NCBI RefSeq assembly: GCF_009789235.1
Contig: NZ_WSTB01000006.1
Span: forward strand, 124,001-188,000
From: Flavobacterium hydrocarbonoxydans
GTDB taxonomy: Bacteria > Bacteroidota > Bacteroidia > Flavobacteriales > Flavobacteriaceae
Length of the DNA: 64,000 bases
Direction of reading: 5' to 3'
This document shows positions 34,958 through 44,577 of the stretch, in pieces. A model generated the notes under the pieces. That model made no database searches, was not told the origin of the DNA, and saw only the letters and a program-made list of their open reading frames with translations. A program made the translations under genes and the position numbers. Each line of letters starts with the position of its first letter. The stretch's first letter is position 1.

Positions 34958-37900
34958 ATGAATAAGTTAATGTTCTTTCTTGTTATTAGTCTTTTGCATA
35001 TAAATGCATCCGGACAGAATTACCCGATAAGACATCTTGATATTTCATCAGGACTTTCTAACAATTCTGTGGCGACTATATACCAGGATCAAAACGGCTA
35101 TATGTGGTTTGGAACTTTTGATGGCCTTAACCGATATGATGGAAATGATTTTAAAATTTACCGTCATATTCATACAGATCCAAATTCGATTCAGGGAAAT
35201 GCCATTAGCTGTATCGAAGGAGACTTTCAAAATAATTTGTGGGTAGGAACTACGGCAGGTCCTGTGGTTTTTAATGCCGAACGATCTTCTTTTAGTCCAT
35301 TGAAATATTATGATACGAATAAAAGAATCAAACCTTTAAACGTTACCGCCTACGAAATAATTGCGGTACATGCTCTACATATCATTCTCGTTGCCACAAA
35401 AGAGGCGATTGTGCTTTATAAGGAAGGTGAAAAAATTGGCACAGCGATACCCTTCAACGGAAAATTAAATTATATCGCACGATCCATAGCTTATAATGCG
35501 AAAAAACAAATTTTCTATGTTTTTATAACCGGCAAGGGGCTTTGTCAGTACGATATTAAATCTAAAAAACTAACGCTTCTTAATGATACCCTTACAGGTG
35601 CAAACTGCATTAAACTGACCAATGACGGGCTCTGGATTGGATCAGACGAAGGGGCGTATTTATATAATGACAACCTGAACACATACTCTAAAAATTATTT
35701 TCTGGAAAAAACAGTTGTGCGCGATTTTTTTCAGCAAGACAACAGACTTTGGATTGCTACTGACGGAGCTGGTCTTTTTACCCTTACCAAAAATCAGTCT
35801 GCTCCTGTTTTATATCGTGCCAGCGGGCCTGTTTCATTGCTTAAGAGTAAATCGCTGTATGATATTTTCGAAAGCAAAACCGGAGAAATGTGGTTCGGAA
35901 CCCTTCGTGGGGGCGTAAGCATGATGGGAGAAAAACCGCTCCATTTTAATCATTTTAAGAGCAAGGATCCACTTACGAATAAAGAAGACGAAGATCCTGC
36001 GGCGAACTTCATGCTTTCTTTCTGCGAAGATGTAAAGAAAAATATCTGGATTGGTACTGATGGCGCCGGAATGCGATACTGGAACAGAAAACAAAATACC
36101 TATGACGTTTACTCGACAACAGCTGCTGCCGGAAGAAAAATTCAGAGCAATTTTGTTACGAGCATTGTCCGGGATTCTGATAATGCCATTTGGGTGGCTA
36201 TGTGGAAAGGCGGAGTCTGCCGTATTGATCCACAATCAAAAGCAATTCAGAATTTCTCTATTTATAATCCATTCACTAAAAAAGCAGAACAGGAATCATG
36301 GGTACTGTTTATAGATTCAAAAAAAACGCTGTGGCTTGCCGTTACTAATGGCGGAGCACTATATCAATTTGATAAAAAACAAAATAAATTCGTCTGTTAC
36401 AGCAACGCTTTACGCGATGTTACGTGTCTCTATGAAACCAAAGACGGGAAAATCTGGGGCGGAACTTTCAATTCTTTTTTTGAAATAGAACCCCAAACAA
36501 AAAAAGTAAAAATCCATCATTCCGATTATACTATTAGGTGTATAACTGAAGATCAAAACAATAATCTCTGGATTGGCACCGTTGAAGGCGGACTGCTTTT
36601 ATTTAACCGAAAAACAGGTACTTTTAAAAAATATACCACACAAAACGGTCTTTCGAGCAATACCATACTTCGCCTTTTAGAAGACAAAAAAGGAAATTTA
36701 TGGATGAGTACGTATCACGGGATTTCCAGATTGAATCCTAAGAACAATACTTTCAGAAATTTTGGGGTATCTGATGGCCTTCAGGGCAGTCAATTTAGCT
36801 GGAATGCGGGTACCGAACTTTCGACTGGGGAATTTATTTTTGGCGGTATAAACGGATTCAATGTTTTTGATCCTAATACTATAAAAGACAAAAAAAATAC
36901 CGGCAAATTTTTATTAAATGATTTGCTGGTAAACAATCAGTCCTTAAAATTGGACAGTCCTTACATCACCGAAAAAAAGCTCGAAATGATAAGCGGTGCC
37001 GAACTTCCTTATGAAAAATCGGCCGTGAGTTTTGATTTTGTGTATTTGGATTATATCAATTCTGAAAAAAACAATTCCGCCTATTATCTCGAAGGATGGG
37101 ACAAAGACTGGAATTATACCTCAAAGAATAACAGGGCAAATTATTCCAGGCTGACCGAAGGAACCTATGTTTTTAAAGTAAAAACAACCGATGTTTTAGG
37201 AAATTGGACCCAGGAAGTAACACTCGCGACGGTAAAAATCCTTCCGCCCTGGTATAGAACATGGTGGGCTTATACCCTTTATCTGATTGCAGCTGCTGCT
37301 GCGATTTACGCGTATGTACTTTATCATAAAAACAAGGAAAGGCTTCGCTACGAAATAAAACTGGCCCGTATGGAGCATGAAAAAGACAAAGAACATGCCG
37401 AAAAACAGTCTTCTATGTTTACCTATATGGCACACGAACTGCGCACTCCCCTATCTCTAATTATAAATCCGCTAAAGAGTGCCATTGATAGAAAAAACAG
37501 TTCTGAAGATGATCTTGATCTGAATTTTGCCTACAAAAATGCAAAAAGATTATTGAGTCTCACCGATCAGTTATTGCTTTTTAGAAAAGCGGAAACAGAT
37601 CTTGATGAACTCAAAATTTCTAAAATTAATTTAAACAACCTGTGCCGTGAAATCTACGACAGCTTTACACAAATGGCAGCGGTTAAAAATTTGAATTATC
37701 AGTTTATTGAAGAAAAAATAGCTGTTGAAATATATGGTGATTATGAAAAAATAGAGATTAGTCTTTTCAATTTAATTTCAAATGCTTTCAAATTTACACC
37801 CAATAACGGATCCATCAGTATTGAGATAATCGAGAATATTGCTGATGTTTCTATTATCATATCAGATACCGGAAGCGGTATAAGTGAGAATGAAATTGAT

Positions 37901-39025
37901 ACTATTTTTGAAAAATTTAAACAGGCTCAGTCTAAAAGCAGTAATGGATTTGGAATAGGTCTTTATGTGGTGAAATATTTTGTGAATAAACATTCTGGTG
38001 AAATACGATGCAAAAGCAAAGTAGGAAAAGGTACTTCGTTTACCATTATACTTCCAAAAGGAAAAAATCACTTTGCCGAAATGAACATAAATGAGAACCA
38101 TTCGCAAATGTCGCCTCTTGTGGGTGAACTTCTTGAAGGGATGCCGGCAGAGAGCCACAATTTAGATAAAAGCAAAGATCCTCTATTGCATCCTGAAAAC
38201 ATACACTCAGCATTAATCAGTACCAAAAAAGTATTGCTAATTGTGGAAGACAATCCCGAAATGAATCATTATCTGGTTCAGCTTTTTACCAACAACTATA
38301 TAGTGTATTCGGCAGCAAATGGGCTGGAGGGACTAAAACTTGTCGAAAAACACATGCCTGATATTGTTCTAAGTGATATTGCTATGGAGGGTATGAACGG
38401 TTTGGATTTATGCAAAAAAATCAAACAAAATGATGATTTAAGCCATATTCCGGTGATACTTCTCACGGCGACAACCAGCAATGATATTCATTTGCAAAGT
38501 ATTACCGAAGGTGCAGACGATTATGTTACCAAACCTTTTAACAGTGACATACTTCTGGCACGTGTTGATGCTGTTCTTCGAAACAGAGGACAATTGCGCA
38601 AGTATTTCTTAAACAGTATTACGCTTCGTGAAAATCTAAATAAGGTTCCTCTTGAATACAAAGAATTTCTGGATAAATGTATCGAAATCGTCGAAGCCAA
38701 TCTTGAAAACAGCGAATTTAATCTAAAGAGTTTCTCTACTGCAATGGGCATGAGTCATTCCAGTCTTTACAAAAAGATTAAAGCAATTTCGGGACAAACC
38801 GTAAATGTTTTCATCAGATCGATCAGAATCCGCAGAGCCGCAGTAATTATGCTTACTGAAAATATTAATATTGCGCAGGTAGGGCCTCAGGTGGGTATAG
38901 AAGATCAGCGCTATTTCCGTGAACAGTTTGTAAAATTGTTTGGGATGAAACCTTCAGAATATATCAAAAAATATAGAAATTCTTTTAACAAGGAATTGAA
39001 TATCATTCAGAAAGAAGATTTATGA
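34958..39025 (+). CDS. Hybrid two-component system sensor/regulator (HTCS)
   Basis: The 1355-residue protein contains, in order: signal peptide, two-component regulator propeller repeats (WFGTFDGLNRYD and others, residues 20-650), Y_Y_Y domain (about 680-765), membrane helix (about 768-790), histidine kinase with HELRTPL (about residue 822), ATPase G-box FGIGLY, receiver domain (about 1090-1205, phospho-Asp in VLSDIAMEG near 1138, Lys in VTKPFN) and AraC HTH (about 1240-1345). It senses a periplasmic oligosaccharide and activates the divergent susCD-GH53-GH2 operon. Confidence 0.97.
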   Translation: MNKLMFFLVISLLHINASGQNYPIRHLDISSGLSNNSVATIYQDQNGYMWFGTFDGLNRYDGNDFKIYRHIHTDPNSIQGNAISCIEGDFQNNLWVGTTAGPVVFNAERSSFSPLKYYDTNKRIKPLNVTAYEIIAVHALHIILVATKEAIVLYKEGEKIGTAIPFNGKLNYIARSIAYNAKKQIFYVFITGKGLCQYDIKSKKLTLLNDTLTGANCIKLTNDGLWIGSDEGAYLYNDNLNTYSKNYFLEKTVVRDFFQQDNRLWIATDGAGLFTLTKNQSAPVLYRASGPVSLLKSKSLYDIFESKTGEMWFGTLRGGVSMMGEKPLHFNHFKSKDPLTNKEDEDPAANFMLSFCEDVKKNIWIGTDGAGMRYWNRKQNTYDVYSTTAAAGRKIQSNFVTSIVRDSDNAIWVAMWKGGVCRIDPQSKAIQNFSIYNPFTKKAEQESWVLFIDSKKTLWLAVTNGGALYQFDKKQNKFVCYSNALRDVTCLYETKDGKIWGGTFNSFFEIEPQTKKVKIHHSDYTIRCITEDQNNNLWIGTVEGGLLLFNRKTGTFKKYTTQNGLSSNTILRLLEDKKGNLWMSTYHGISRLNPKNNTFRNFGVSDGLQGSQFSWNAGTELSTGEFIFGGINGFNVFDPNTIKDKKNTGKFLLNDLLVNNQSLKLDSPYITEKKLEMISGAELPYEKSAVSFDFVYLDYINSEKNNSAYYLEGWDKDWNYTSKNNRANYSRLTEGTYVFKVKTTDVLGNWTQEVTLATVKILPPWYRTWWAYTLYLIAAAAAIYAYVLYHKNKERLRYEIKLARMEHEKDKEHAEKQSSMFTYMAHELRTPLSLIINPLKSAIDRKNSSEDDLDLNFAYKNAKRLLSLTDQLLLFRKAETDLDELKISKINLNNLCREIYDSFTQMAAVKNLNYQFIEEKIAVEIYGDYEKIEISLFNLISNAFKFTPNNGSISIEIIENIADVSIIISDTGSGISENEIDTIFEKFKQAQSKSSNGFGIGLYVVKYFVNKHSGEIRCKSKVGKGTSFTIILPKGKNHFAEMNINENHSQMSPLVGELLEGMPAESHNLDKSKDPLLHPENIHSALISTKKVLLIVEDNPEMNHYLVQLFTNNYIVYSAANGLEGLKLVEKHMPDIVLSDIAMEGMNGLDLCKKIKQNDDLSHIPVILLTATTSNDIHLQSITEGADDYVTKPFNSDILLARVDAVLRNRGQLRKYFLNSITLRENLNKVPLEYKEFLDKCIEIVEANLENSEFNLKSFSTAMGMSHSSLYKKIKAISGQTVNVFIRSIRIRRAAVIMLTENINIAQVGPQVGIEDQRYFREQFVKLFGMKPSEYIKKYRNSFNKELNIIQKEDL

Positions 39026-39086
39026 TGCAAATGCCATACTATTGAACAAAGGGGTTAGTTTTTTCGATGCTTGCCGCTGCTCCAAT

Positions 39087-39114
39087 AAAAGCTTCAGAGA
39101 AATCTGAGGCTTTT
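39087..39114 (+). terminator. Terminator after the hybrid sensor gene
   Basis: AAAAGCTTCAGA pairs with TCTGAGGCTTTT around GAAA, followed by TTTG. It is nearly identical to the hairpin at 22125-22156. Confidence 0.7.
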
Positions 39115-39134
39115 TTGTTTAAATGCTATCTTAT

Positions 39135-39189
39135 GGTCTGCGGATGATACGGATTGGCTTTGCCAAAACGCAGATTATAATGGATTTTT
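39135..39189. repeat. Dispersed ACGGAT repeat, copy 3
   Basis: GCGGATGATACGGATTGGCT, TTTGCCAAAACGC and ATTATAATGGATTTTTGG follow the same order as copies at 22175-22229 and 23305-23359. Lies immediately before the second 21-bp repeat array. Confidence 0.65.
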
Positions 39190-39221
39190 GGTTTAATTTT
39201 CTTCGTTAGTACTTATTTGAT

Positions 39222-39545
39222 AAGCTACCAAACTTCCTCATTACTTTACCAAGCTTATTCTCTAAGTTACGAAGCTTACTCTACAAATTACCAAGGCTAT
39301 TCTCTAAGTTACGAAGCTTGCTCTACAAAATACCAAGACTACTCTCTAAGTTACGAAGCTTACTCTACAAATTACCAGGGCTATTCTCTAAATTACGAAG
39401 CTTACTCTACAAAATACCAAGACTATTCTCTAAGTTACGAAGCTTACTCTACAAAATACCAAGGCTATTCTCTAAGTTACAAAGCTTACTCTACAAAATA
39501 CCAGGGCTATTCTCTAAATTAGGAAGCTTACTCTCTAAGTTACTA
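39222..39545. repeat. Array of about 15 21-bp tandem repeats with 42-bp higher order
   Basis: Units alternate between TCTAAGTTACGAAGCTTACT+C and TACAAA(A/T)TACCA(A/G)G(G/A)CTATTC, so the real period is 42 bases. The core TTACGAAGCTTACTC is shared with the array at 22268-22880. Frames stay open only because the period is divisible by three. Non-coding; flanked by terminator and ACGGAT repeat on the left and TATAAATATGTCAC repeats on the right. Confidence 0.8.
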
Positions 39546-39625
39546 TAAATATGTCACTCCGCTGGAGTTTTATTATGAGACGAAAATGATTTTCTATAAA
39601 TATGTCGCTCCGCTGGAGCTTTCTA
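39544..39625. repeat. Two TATAAATATGTC-CTCCGCTGGAG hairpin repeats
   Basis: CTATAAATATGTC(A/G)CTCCGCTGGAG occurs twice, at about 39544-39569 and 39594-39620, with ATGATTTT between. CTCCGCTGGAG is a short hairpin. Related to the repeats at 23486-23510. Confidence 0.65.
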
Positions 39626-39703
39626 TAGCATATTCAATAGGGGTGAAATATAATAATTATCAATATCTAACCCTGATGGCGCTTTCAAAATAACATCTTC
39701 CTT

Positions 39704-39896
39704 AACCCGTTGGGTGTAATTAATAAAATTTAATAAACACATAGAAAACATAGATTTTATGATTTTGAAAAAAAGGAAATTAAAAAGAAACTCGTTTCTT
39801 CACACATAGCTATGTGTTTTAATGCAAGTGAAACGCCTTTTTTGAGTTCAATAAACTATGTTTTCTATGTGTTAAAATAATTTCACCCAACGAGTT
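39704..39896. mobile_element. 193-bp palindromic MITE-like element, intact copy
   Basis: Outer ends AACCCGTTGGGTG and CACCCAACGAGTT are inverted; inside them CACATAGAAAACATAG (39738-39753) pairs exactly with CTATGTTTTCTATGTG (39856-39871); the centre is the palindrome CACATAGCTATGTG (39803-39816). The same element, in reverse orientation, flanks 42781-43888, where a gene has been inserted at the centre. No coding content. Confidence 0.8.
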
Positions 39897-39919
39897 CTTC
39901 CTTATATAAAATGATCCTT

Positions 39920-41008
39920 TTACGATCGCTTCATTTTGTTTAGAAGAAATTTACGAATAGGAACATCTACAAATTGCATCATCAAATACGAGAAAATCAG
40001 TAAAGCAACTAATCCTATTACGCTACAAATATTCATAAACGTCATATCGGGTTTGTATTTTTCGATATAACTATAAAACACCCAAAGAAAAGGATAATGA
40101 ACCATATATAAAGGATACGAAATATCTCCTGATAGTTTACATATCTTCTTGAAACCGGGCAACAGCTCGGCACCTGCCCCCAATGCAACTAGGAAAGGAA
40201 AATAAACCACTACTATAAAAGCATCGATAAACCAGTTATATTCTTTTATAAATGGAACCACGAATGCAGCCACAAGCAATACCGACAAAGAGACAAAACC
40301 CAATCTGGATTTGATGATCCAATTGAAACGATACACCAGCATTCCGGCAAGAAAAGAATAAAACACGCGGGCGCCACCTCCAAAAAAACTATCACCGCTC
40401 CAGCCTACTCCTACATAATTGGCATCAAAAGCCACAAAACAAAGAATGACTGCTGCCACTAAAGTCAGTATCCACAGGATTTTATTATTTAGTTTATACA
40501 GCAGAAACGCATAAAAAACATTCGCTACATACTCCCAAAACAACGACCATGTAGGCGGATTAAGATGAAAAAGATTAAAGTAACGTTCCTGTACCAGCGG
40601 ATACGGAATCATGAAACAGGACGAGAAAAACATTTTTACGGTTTCCCATAACCCATACTTCGCATACAAATCGCTAAACGGGTCAAAAACAAATGTCAAT
40701 AAACCTAATATCGCCCCTATGACTACCAATGGCTGTAAACGGATCAATCTTAGTTTAAAAAATGTAGCGATTCCCATCTCGGCAATTCTGTTATCGTAGG
40801 CGTAAGCCAGTACAAAACCGGACAAACAGAAAAAGAAATCGACGGCCAGGTAACTGTGTGCAATAAAATTATCTGCATAATTAGGATACACAAATTCCAT
40901 AAAGTGAAAAACAACTACCGAAACCGCAGCCACACCTCTAAGGCCGTCTAAAATTTCGTAATGCTGTTTGTTTTTTAAAATGTTTGGGGAAACTTCAGAG
41001 AATGCCAT
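39920..41008 (-). CDS. Acyltransferase family 3 membrane protein
   Basis: The 362-residue protein has about ten hydrophobic helices and the acyltransferase-3 signature near the N-terminus (EILDGLRGVAAVSVVVFHF, with the catalytic-type His, then DFFFCLSGFVLAYAY). Such enzymes O-acylate sugars of polysaccharides, peptidoglycan or lipopolysaccharide on the periplasmic side. A monocistronic gene; the specific acceptor cannot be inferred. The spacer to 41246 is A/T-rich and holds divergent promoters. Confidence 0.92.
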   Translation of the reverse strand: MAFSEVSPNILKNKQHYEILDGLRGVAAVSVVVFHFMEFVYPNYADNFIAHSYLAVDFFFCLSGFVLAYAYDNRIAEMGIATFFKLRLIRLQPLVVIGAILGLLTFVFDPFSDLYAKYGLWETVKMFFSSCFMIPYPLVQERYFNLFHLNPPTWSLFWEYVANVFYAFLLYKLNNKILWILTLVAAVILCFVAFDANYVGVGWSGDSFFGGGARVFYSFLAGMLVYRFNWIIKSRLGFVSLSVLLVAAFVVPFIKEYNWFIDAFIVVVYFPFLVALGAGAELLPGFKKICKLSGDISYPLYMVHYPFLWVFYSYIEKYKPDMTFMNICSVIGLVALLIFSYLMMQFVDVPIRKFLLNKMKRS

Positions 41009-41245
41009 TCTTTATTAATTGAAATTAGTTTTGGGTTAAGAATTACAAATCAAATTATAATTTTTGACATCTTCATCATATTACACCAAAAATAACAGAA
41101 CATCTATTATGAAATTATAATGAATTACTATAAAATGATTCGTTTATATACTTTATATCTTATTCGTTTATGCCAAATAAATAATATATTAGCTAAAATT
41201 TACCCAATATGGTAAGCTTCCAAAAACAAAAAAACCACACTCCAA

Positions 41246-42769
41246 ATGAATAAAAAAACAGTAATTCTGATCGGTTTTATTATTTTAAAATTTGTTCTAC
41301 AATATGTCTTGATAAGCCCTGAATACGATTTACAACGTGATGAATATCTGCATCTCGATCAGGCACATCATCTGGCGTGGGGCTATCTGTCAGTTCCTCC
41401 GGTGACTTCGTGGTTTTCTTATCTGATTCTTTTGCTTGGCAATTCGTTTTTTTGGGTGAAGTTCTTTCCGGCTCTTTTTGGTGTGCTTACCCTGCTCATC
41501 GTCTGGAAAACCATTGAATTACTCAAAGGCAATTTATATGCTTTGATTCTGGGCGCGACCTGTATGGTGTTTTCGTGTTTGCTGCGAATCAATATGCTTT
41601 ACCAGCCCAATTCGCTGGATGTTTTATGCTGGACTGCTTTTTATTATACCGCAATTCTATATTTGACTACCGAAGAAAAAAAATGGCTGTATGCTGGTGC
41701 CGTCGTATTTGCTTTTGGTTTCCTGAACAAATACAATATTTTGTTTCTGCTTATTGGTTTGTTGCCCGCTCTACTGCTTACTGAACAAAGGCGTATATTG
41801 GTACAAAAACACCTTTATTTTGCTTTGCTTCTTGGTGTATTACTCATTATTCCCAATATCATCTGGCAATACAACAACCAATTCCCGATTGTGCATCACA
41901 TGAAAGAACTTGCCGAAACACAATTGGTCAATGTTGATCGTTTGGGTTTTCTAAAAGAACAAGTCCTCTTTTTTATTGGAGGCTTTTTGGTTATTCTGTC
42001 CGGGCTTTATGCTTTATTGTTTTATAAGCCTTTCGAAAAATATAAATTCTTCTTTGCTTCTATCCTTTTCACCCTCGTTGTCTTTTTATATTTTAAAGCA
42101 AAATCGTATTACGCCATTGGTTTATACCCCATTTATATTGCTTTTGGGGCTGTATTTCTTTCAAAGATTTTAGAAACGGGCTGGAAGCGTTATCTGCAGC
42201 CTGTGTTTATCCTCCTTCCGCTGTTGTTTTTTATTCCGATGTACCAGCTGCTTTTTCCAAACAAAACGCCTGAATACATTGTTGCACATTCTGAAAAATA
42301 CAAAGATCTCGGCATGTTGCGTTGGGAAGATGGTAAAGATCATGCTTTGCCTCAGGATTTTGCCGATATGCTGGGCTGGAAAGAACTGGCACGAAAAACC
42401 GACTCGGTATATGCAACGCTCCCTAATCCGGAATTAACGCTGGTGCTTTGTGACAATTACGGACAGGCCGGAGCGATTAATTATTATTCTGAAAAAGGGA
42501 TAAAAGCCGTTTCGTTTAATGCCGATTATGTCAATTGGTTTGATCTTACGGTTTCCTATAAAAATCTTATCCGAATTAAAGAATATGAAGAAAACAATAC
42601 CGAATTTGCCGAAACGAGTCCGTACTTTCAAACCTCAGCCATAGCGGGTGAAATAACCAATATTTATGCGCGGGAATACAAAACCACTATTTTTGTATTT
42701 ACTAATGCAAAGGTTGATATCAACAAAAGAATTGAGTACGAAATCAAGGAAGAAAAAAATTACGAGTAA
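41246..42769 (+). CDS. ArnT/PMT-like (GT39/GT83) glycosyltransferase
   Basis: The 507-residue protein has the dolichyl-mannosyltransferase/ArnT layout: first loop with acidic YDLQRDEYLHLDQAHH (about residues 28-43, the catalytic Asp/Glu region), about ten membrane helices to residue 350 and a periplasmic C-terminal domain. It should transfer a sugar from a polyprenyl-phosphate donor to lipid or protein in the periplasm. It is divergent from the acyltransferase gene. Confidence 0.9.
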   Translation: MNKKTVILIGFIILKFVLQYVLISPEYDLQRDEYLHLDQAHHLAWGYLSVPPVTSWFSYLILLLGNSFFWVKFFPALFGVLTLLIVWKTIELLKGNLYALILGATCMVFSCLLRINMLYQPNSLDVLCWTAFYYTAILYLTTEEKKWLYAGAVVFAFGFLNKYNILFLLIGLLPALLLTEQRRILVQKHLYFALLLGVLLIIPNIIWQYNNQFPIVHHMKELAETQLVNVDRLGFLKEQVLFFIGGFLVILSGLYALLFYKPFEKYKFFFASILFTLVVFLYFKAKSYYAIGLYPIYIAFGAVFLSKILETGWKRYLQPVFILLPLLFFIPMYQLLFPNKTPEYIVAHSEKYKDLGMLRWEDGKDHALPQDFADMLGWKELARKTDSVYATLPNPELTLVLCDNYGQAGAINYYSEKGIKAVSFNADYVNWFDLTVSYKNLIRIKEYEENNTEFAETSPYFQTSAIAGEITNIYAREYKTTIFVFTNAKVDINKRIEYEIKEEKNYE

Positions 42770-42780
42770 TTCGTTTAACA

Positions 42781-42842
42781 CATAGAAAACATAGCTTATT
42801 AAACTCAAAAAAGGCGTTTCACTTGCATTAAAACACATAGTT
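42781..42842. repeat. Left half of the split palindromic element
   Basis: CACATAGAAAACATAG followed by the same internal sequence (CTCAAAAAAGGCGTTTCACT) as the reverse complement of 39816-39871, ending exactly at the centre CACATAG. The matching right half is at 43774-43888. Confidence 0.85.
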
Positions 42843-43773
42843 AGCGGTCAGACTAAAACGACAGAATGTGAAACTAAAAATTACAAACAAAAATGACAAA
42901 ATTTAGTTGGGACATAATTCAGAAACAATCAGACGAAATTTTATCGTGCGGACTTAACAAATTGAAAACTCAAACGTTTTGCGACACTTCGACTGTTAAT
43001 GAAAAAGGCTTTGGAAATTATCTAATTTCGCTTGATAAAGTTCCATTTTATGTTGGAGAAGGAAAAGAACTTATTAAAAGACTTAAACAACAATTCAAAC
43101 CAACAACATCGACTTTTTACAAGAACTTCGAGAAACTAAATTCTGCAAATCTACTTACAAAACCTACAACAATTGACAAGTTTAAAATTCAATTTATTTC
43201 GACAAACATTGGAAGAAAAGAAGTTGAAGAATTTGGAATTGTAAACTTACCAACAAAACTTAACGGCTTCCAACTTGACAAAAGGAAAAAATTTGCAATT
43301 TCTGACCAAAAAGGACTTTGGAATGCTGTTCAAGCAAATTTCGCAACACTTTTAGAAGAAGGAGAAACTAAAATTCTAAAATCAACTTTTACATCTTGGT
43401 TTGACACAAAAACTATCAGCATGGCTGGACTGTACCTCGTAAAAGACAAATCAAACAAACTAATTTATATTGGTGAAAGTTCGGATATTGGAGAGCGAAT
43501 AAAAACTCATAGTGGACGAACATATTTTTCTGCCCTTCGAAGGCACATTGGTACTGACATTTTTGGTTTTGAACTTCAAGAAATTAAAGGTAAAAAAAGG
43601 TACTTTAGCGAAACAGAAGACAAAAAAGTAACAGAATTTTTAAAAACGTGTAAAGCGACACTTTTTCCAGTTGTATTTGGACGCTACGAATTAGAAGAAT
43701 ATTTAATAAAAAAACACAAACCTTTATTAAACCGAAAAAACAAAAAAGACTAACAAAAAGCCCGAATCGCTAA
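42843..43773 (+). mobile_element. 931-bp insertion carrying a GIY-YIG gene, with 5-bp target duplication
   Basis: The insert starts TTAGCGGTCAG and ends GAATCGCTAA, giving 6-bp inverted ends TTAGCG. It lies between two copies of CATAG (42838-42842 and 43774-43778), which occurs once at this point in the uninterrupted element, so the target was duplicated. The insert contains one gene and short flanks, no transposase. The ends GTTAGCG and CGCTAAC also look like the core sites of the attC-like repeats, so a cassette-type insertion is the alternative. Confidence 0.8.
42893..43753 (+). CDS. Protein with two GIY-YIG nuclease-like domains
   Basis: The 286-residue protein has a first GIY-YIG-like domain at about residues 43-115 (YLISLDKVPFYVGEGKELIKRL) and a clearer one at 179-285 (LYLVKDKSNKLIYIGESSDIGERIKTH, with Tyr, Tyr-Ile-Gly, Arg at 206 and a late Glu in LEEYLIKKHKPLLNRKNK). 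The last motif with Asn is typical of the active site region. It is the only gene of the 931-bp insertion, so the nuclease may itself promote mobility, as homing nucleases do. Whether both domains are active is unclear. Confidence 0.85.
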   Translation: MTKFSWDIIQKQSDEILSCGLNKLKTQTFCDTSTVNEKGFGNYLISLDKVPFYVGEGKELIKRLKQQFKPTTSTFYKNFEKLNSANLLTKPTTIDKFKIQFISTNIGRKEVEEFGIVNLPTKLNGFQLDKRKKFAISDQKGLWNAVQANFATLLEEGETKILKSTFTSWFDTKTISMAGLYLVKDKSNKLIYIGESSDIGERIKTHSGRTYFSALRRHIGTDIFGFELQEIKGKKRYFSETEDKKVTEFLKTCKATLFPVVFGRYELEEYLIKKHKPLLNRKNKKD

Positions 43774-43888
43774 CATAGCTATGTGTGAAGAAACGAGTTT
43801 CTTTTTGATTTCCTTTTTTTCAAAATCATAAAATCTATGTTTTCTATGTGTTTAATTAAATTTTTAATCATTAAACCTCAACGGGTTA
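43774..43888. repeat. Right half of the split palindromic element
   Basis: Starts with the second CATAG, then CTATGTGTGAAGAAACGAGT as in the reverse complement of 39704-39813, and ends CTATGTTTTCTATGTG (43835-43850) and CAACGGGTTA. Joining it with 42781-42842 after removing one CATAG restores the element seen at 39704-39896. Confidence 0.85.
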
Positions 43889-43901
43889 TAACTTATACCT
43901 A

Positions 43902-44426
43902 ATGATCGATTTTAGCACTATAGACTATTTAAAAAAAGGAAGCTTAAAGCAGGTTCAGGCTTTTGAAGTGCTGACACAACATAAGGTTTTGTCTAAAATG
44001 GCTCCCTACGACCCTATTCTGGCAGGAACAATTCCGATAAACATTGCTATTGATAACAGCGATCTTGATATCCTTTGTTATTGGGAGGACAAAGCTCCTT
44101 TTATTGCAATGCTGGAATTTCATTTCAGTAAGGAAAATCAGTTTACACTTCGTGAAACGGTTATTGATGCTCATGAAACGGTTATTGCAAATTTTAGAAT
44201 AGAGAACTTCGAAATTGAGATATTTGGACAAAACATTCCGGTCAGAAATCAGAATGGCTACCTTCACCTGCTAATCGAACATGAAATTCTGGAATCAAAA
44301 GAGGAAAGTTTTCGCTTGGAAATCATCAAACTCAAGCAAAAAGGATACAAAACCGAGCCTGCTTTTGCCTTATTATTAGGCTTAAAAGGCAATCCTTTTG
44401 AAGCTTTATTAAAATACAAGATGTAA
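43902..44426 (+). CDS. DUF4269 family nucleotidyltransferase-like protein
   Basis: The 174-residue protein opens with IDYLKKGSLKQVQAFEVLTQ and has GTIPINIAIDNSDLDILC (about residues 42-59), where G-T and D-x-D follow the nucleotidyltransferase pattern, and the ending LLLGLKGNPFEALLKY. The order matches DUF4269 as I recall it; function unknown. It is the last chromosomal gene before the tRNA and the right island. Confidence 0.82.
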   Translation: MIDFSTIDYLKKGSLKQVQAFEVLTQHKVLSKMAPYDPILAGTIPINIAIDNSDLDILCYWEDKAPFIAMLEFHFSKENQFTLRETVIDAHETVIANFRIENFEIEIFGQNIPVRNQNGYLHLLIEHEILESKEESFRLEIIKLKQKGYKTEPAFALLLGLKGNPFEALLKYKM

Positions 44427-44534
44427 GGCAACACCACTACAAAAATATAAACTACTAGCATTAAACAAATTAACACCTCAACAAAACAAAAAACCAAGTC
44501 TATTTTGATATTAAAAAAATAAATCGACTATTTC

Positions 44535-44565
44535 TTTGCATAACCGTATTTACTGTGTATCTTTG
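44535..44565 (+). promoter_or_regulatory. Promoter of the tRNA-fMet gene
   Basis: TTTG (44535-44538), 19 bases, then TATCTTTG (44558-44565): an exact match to the Bacteroidota primary sigma factor promoter. The tRNA starts 12 bases after the -7 element. Confidence 0.85.
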
Positions 44566-44577
44566 CACCCGAAACAT

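Noticed and set aside
42843..43773. Standard attC-bearing cassette for the GIY-YIG insertion
   Set aside because: Only 20 bases separate the stop codon from the insertion end, too few for an attC site; direct CATAG duplication fits target-site duplication better.
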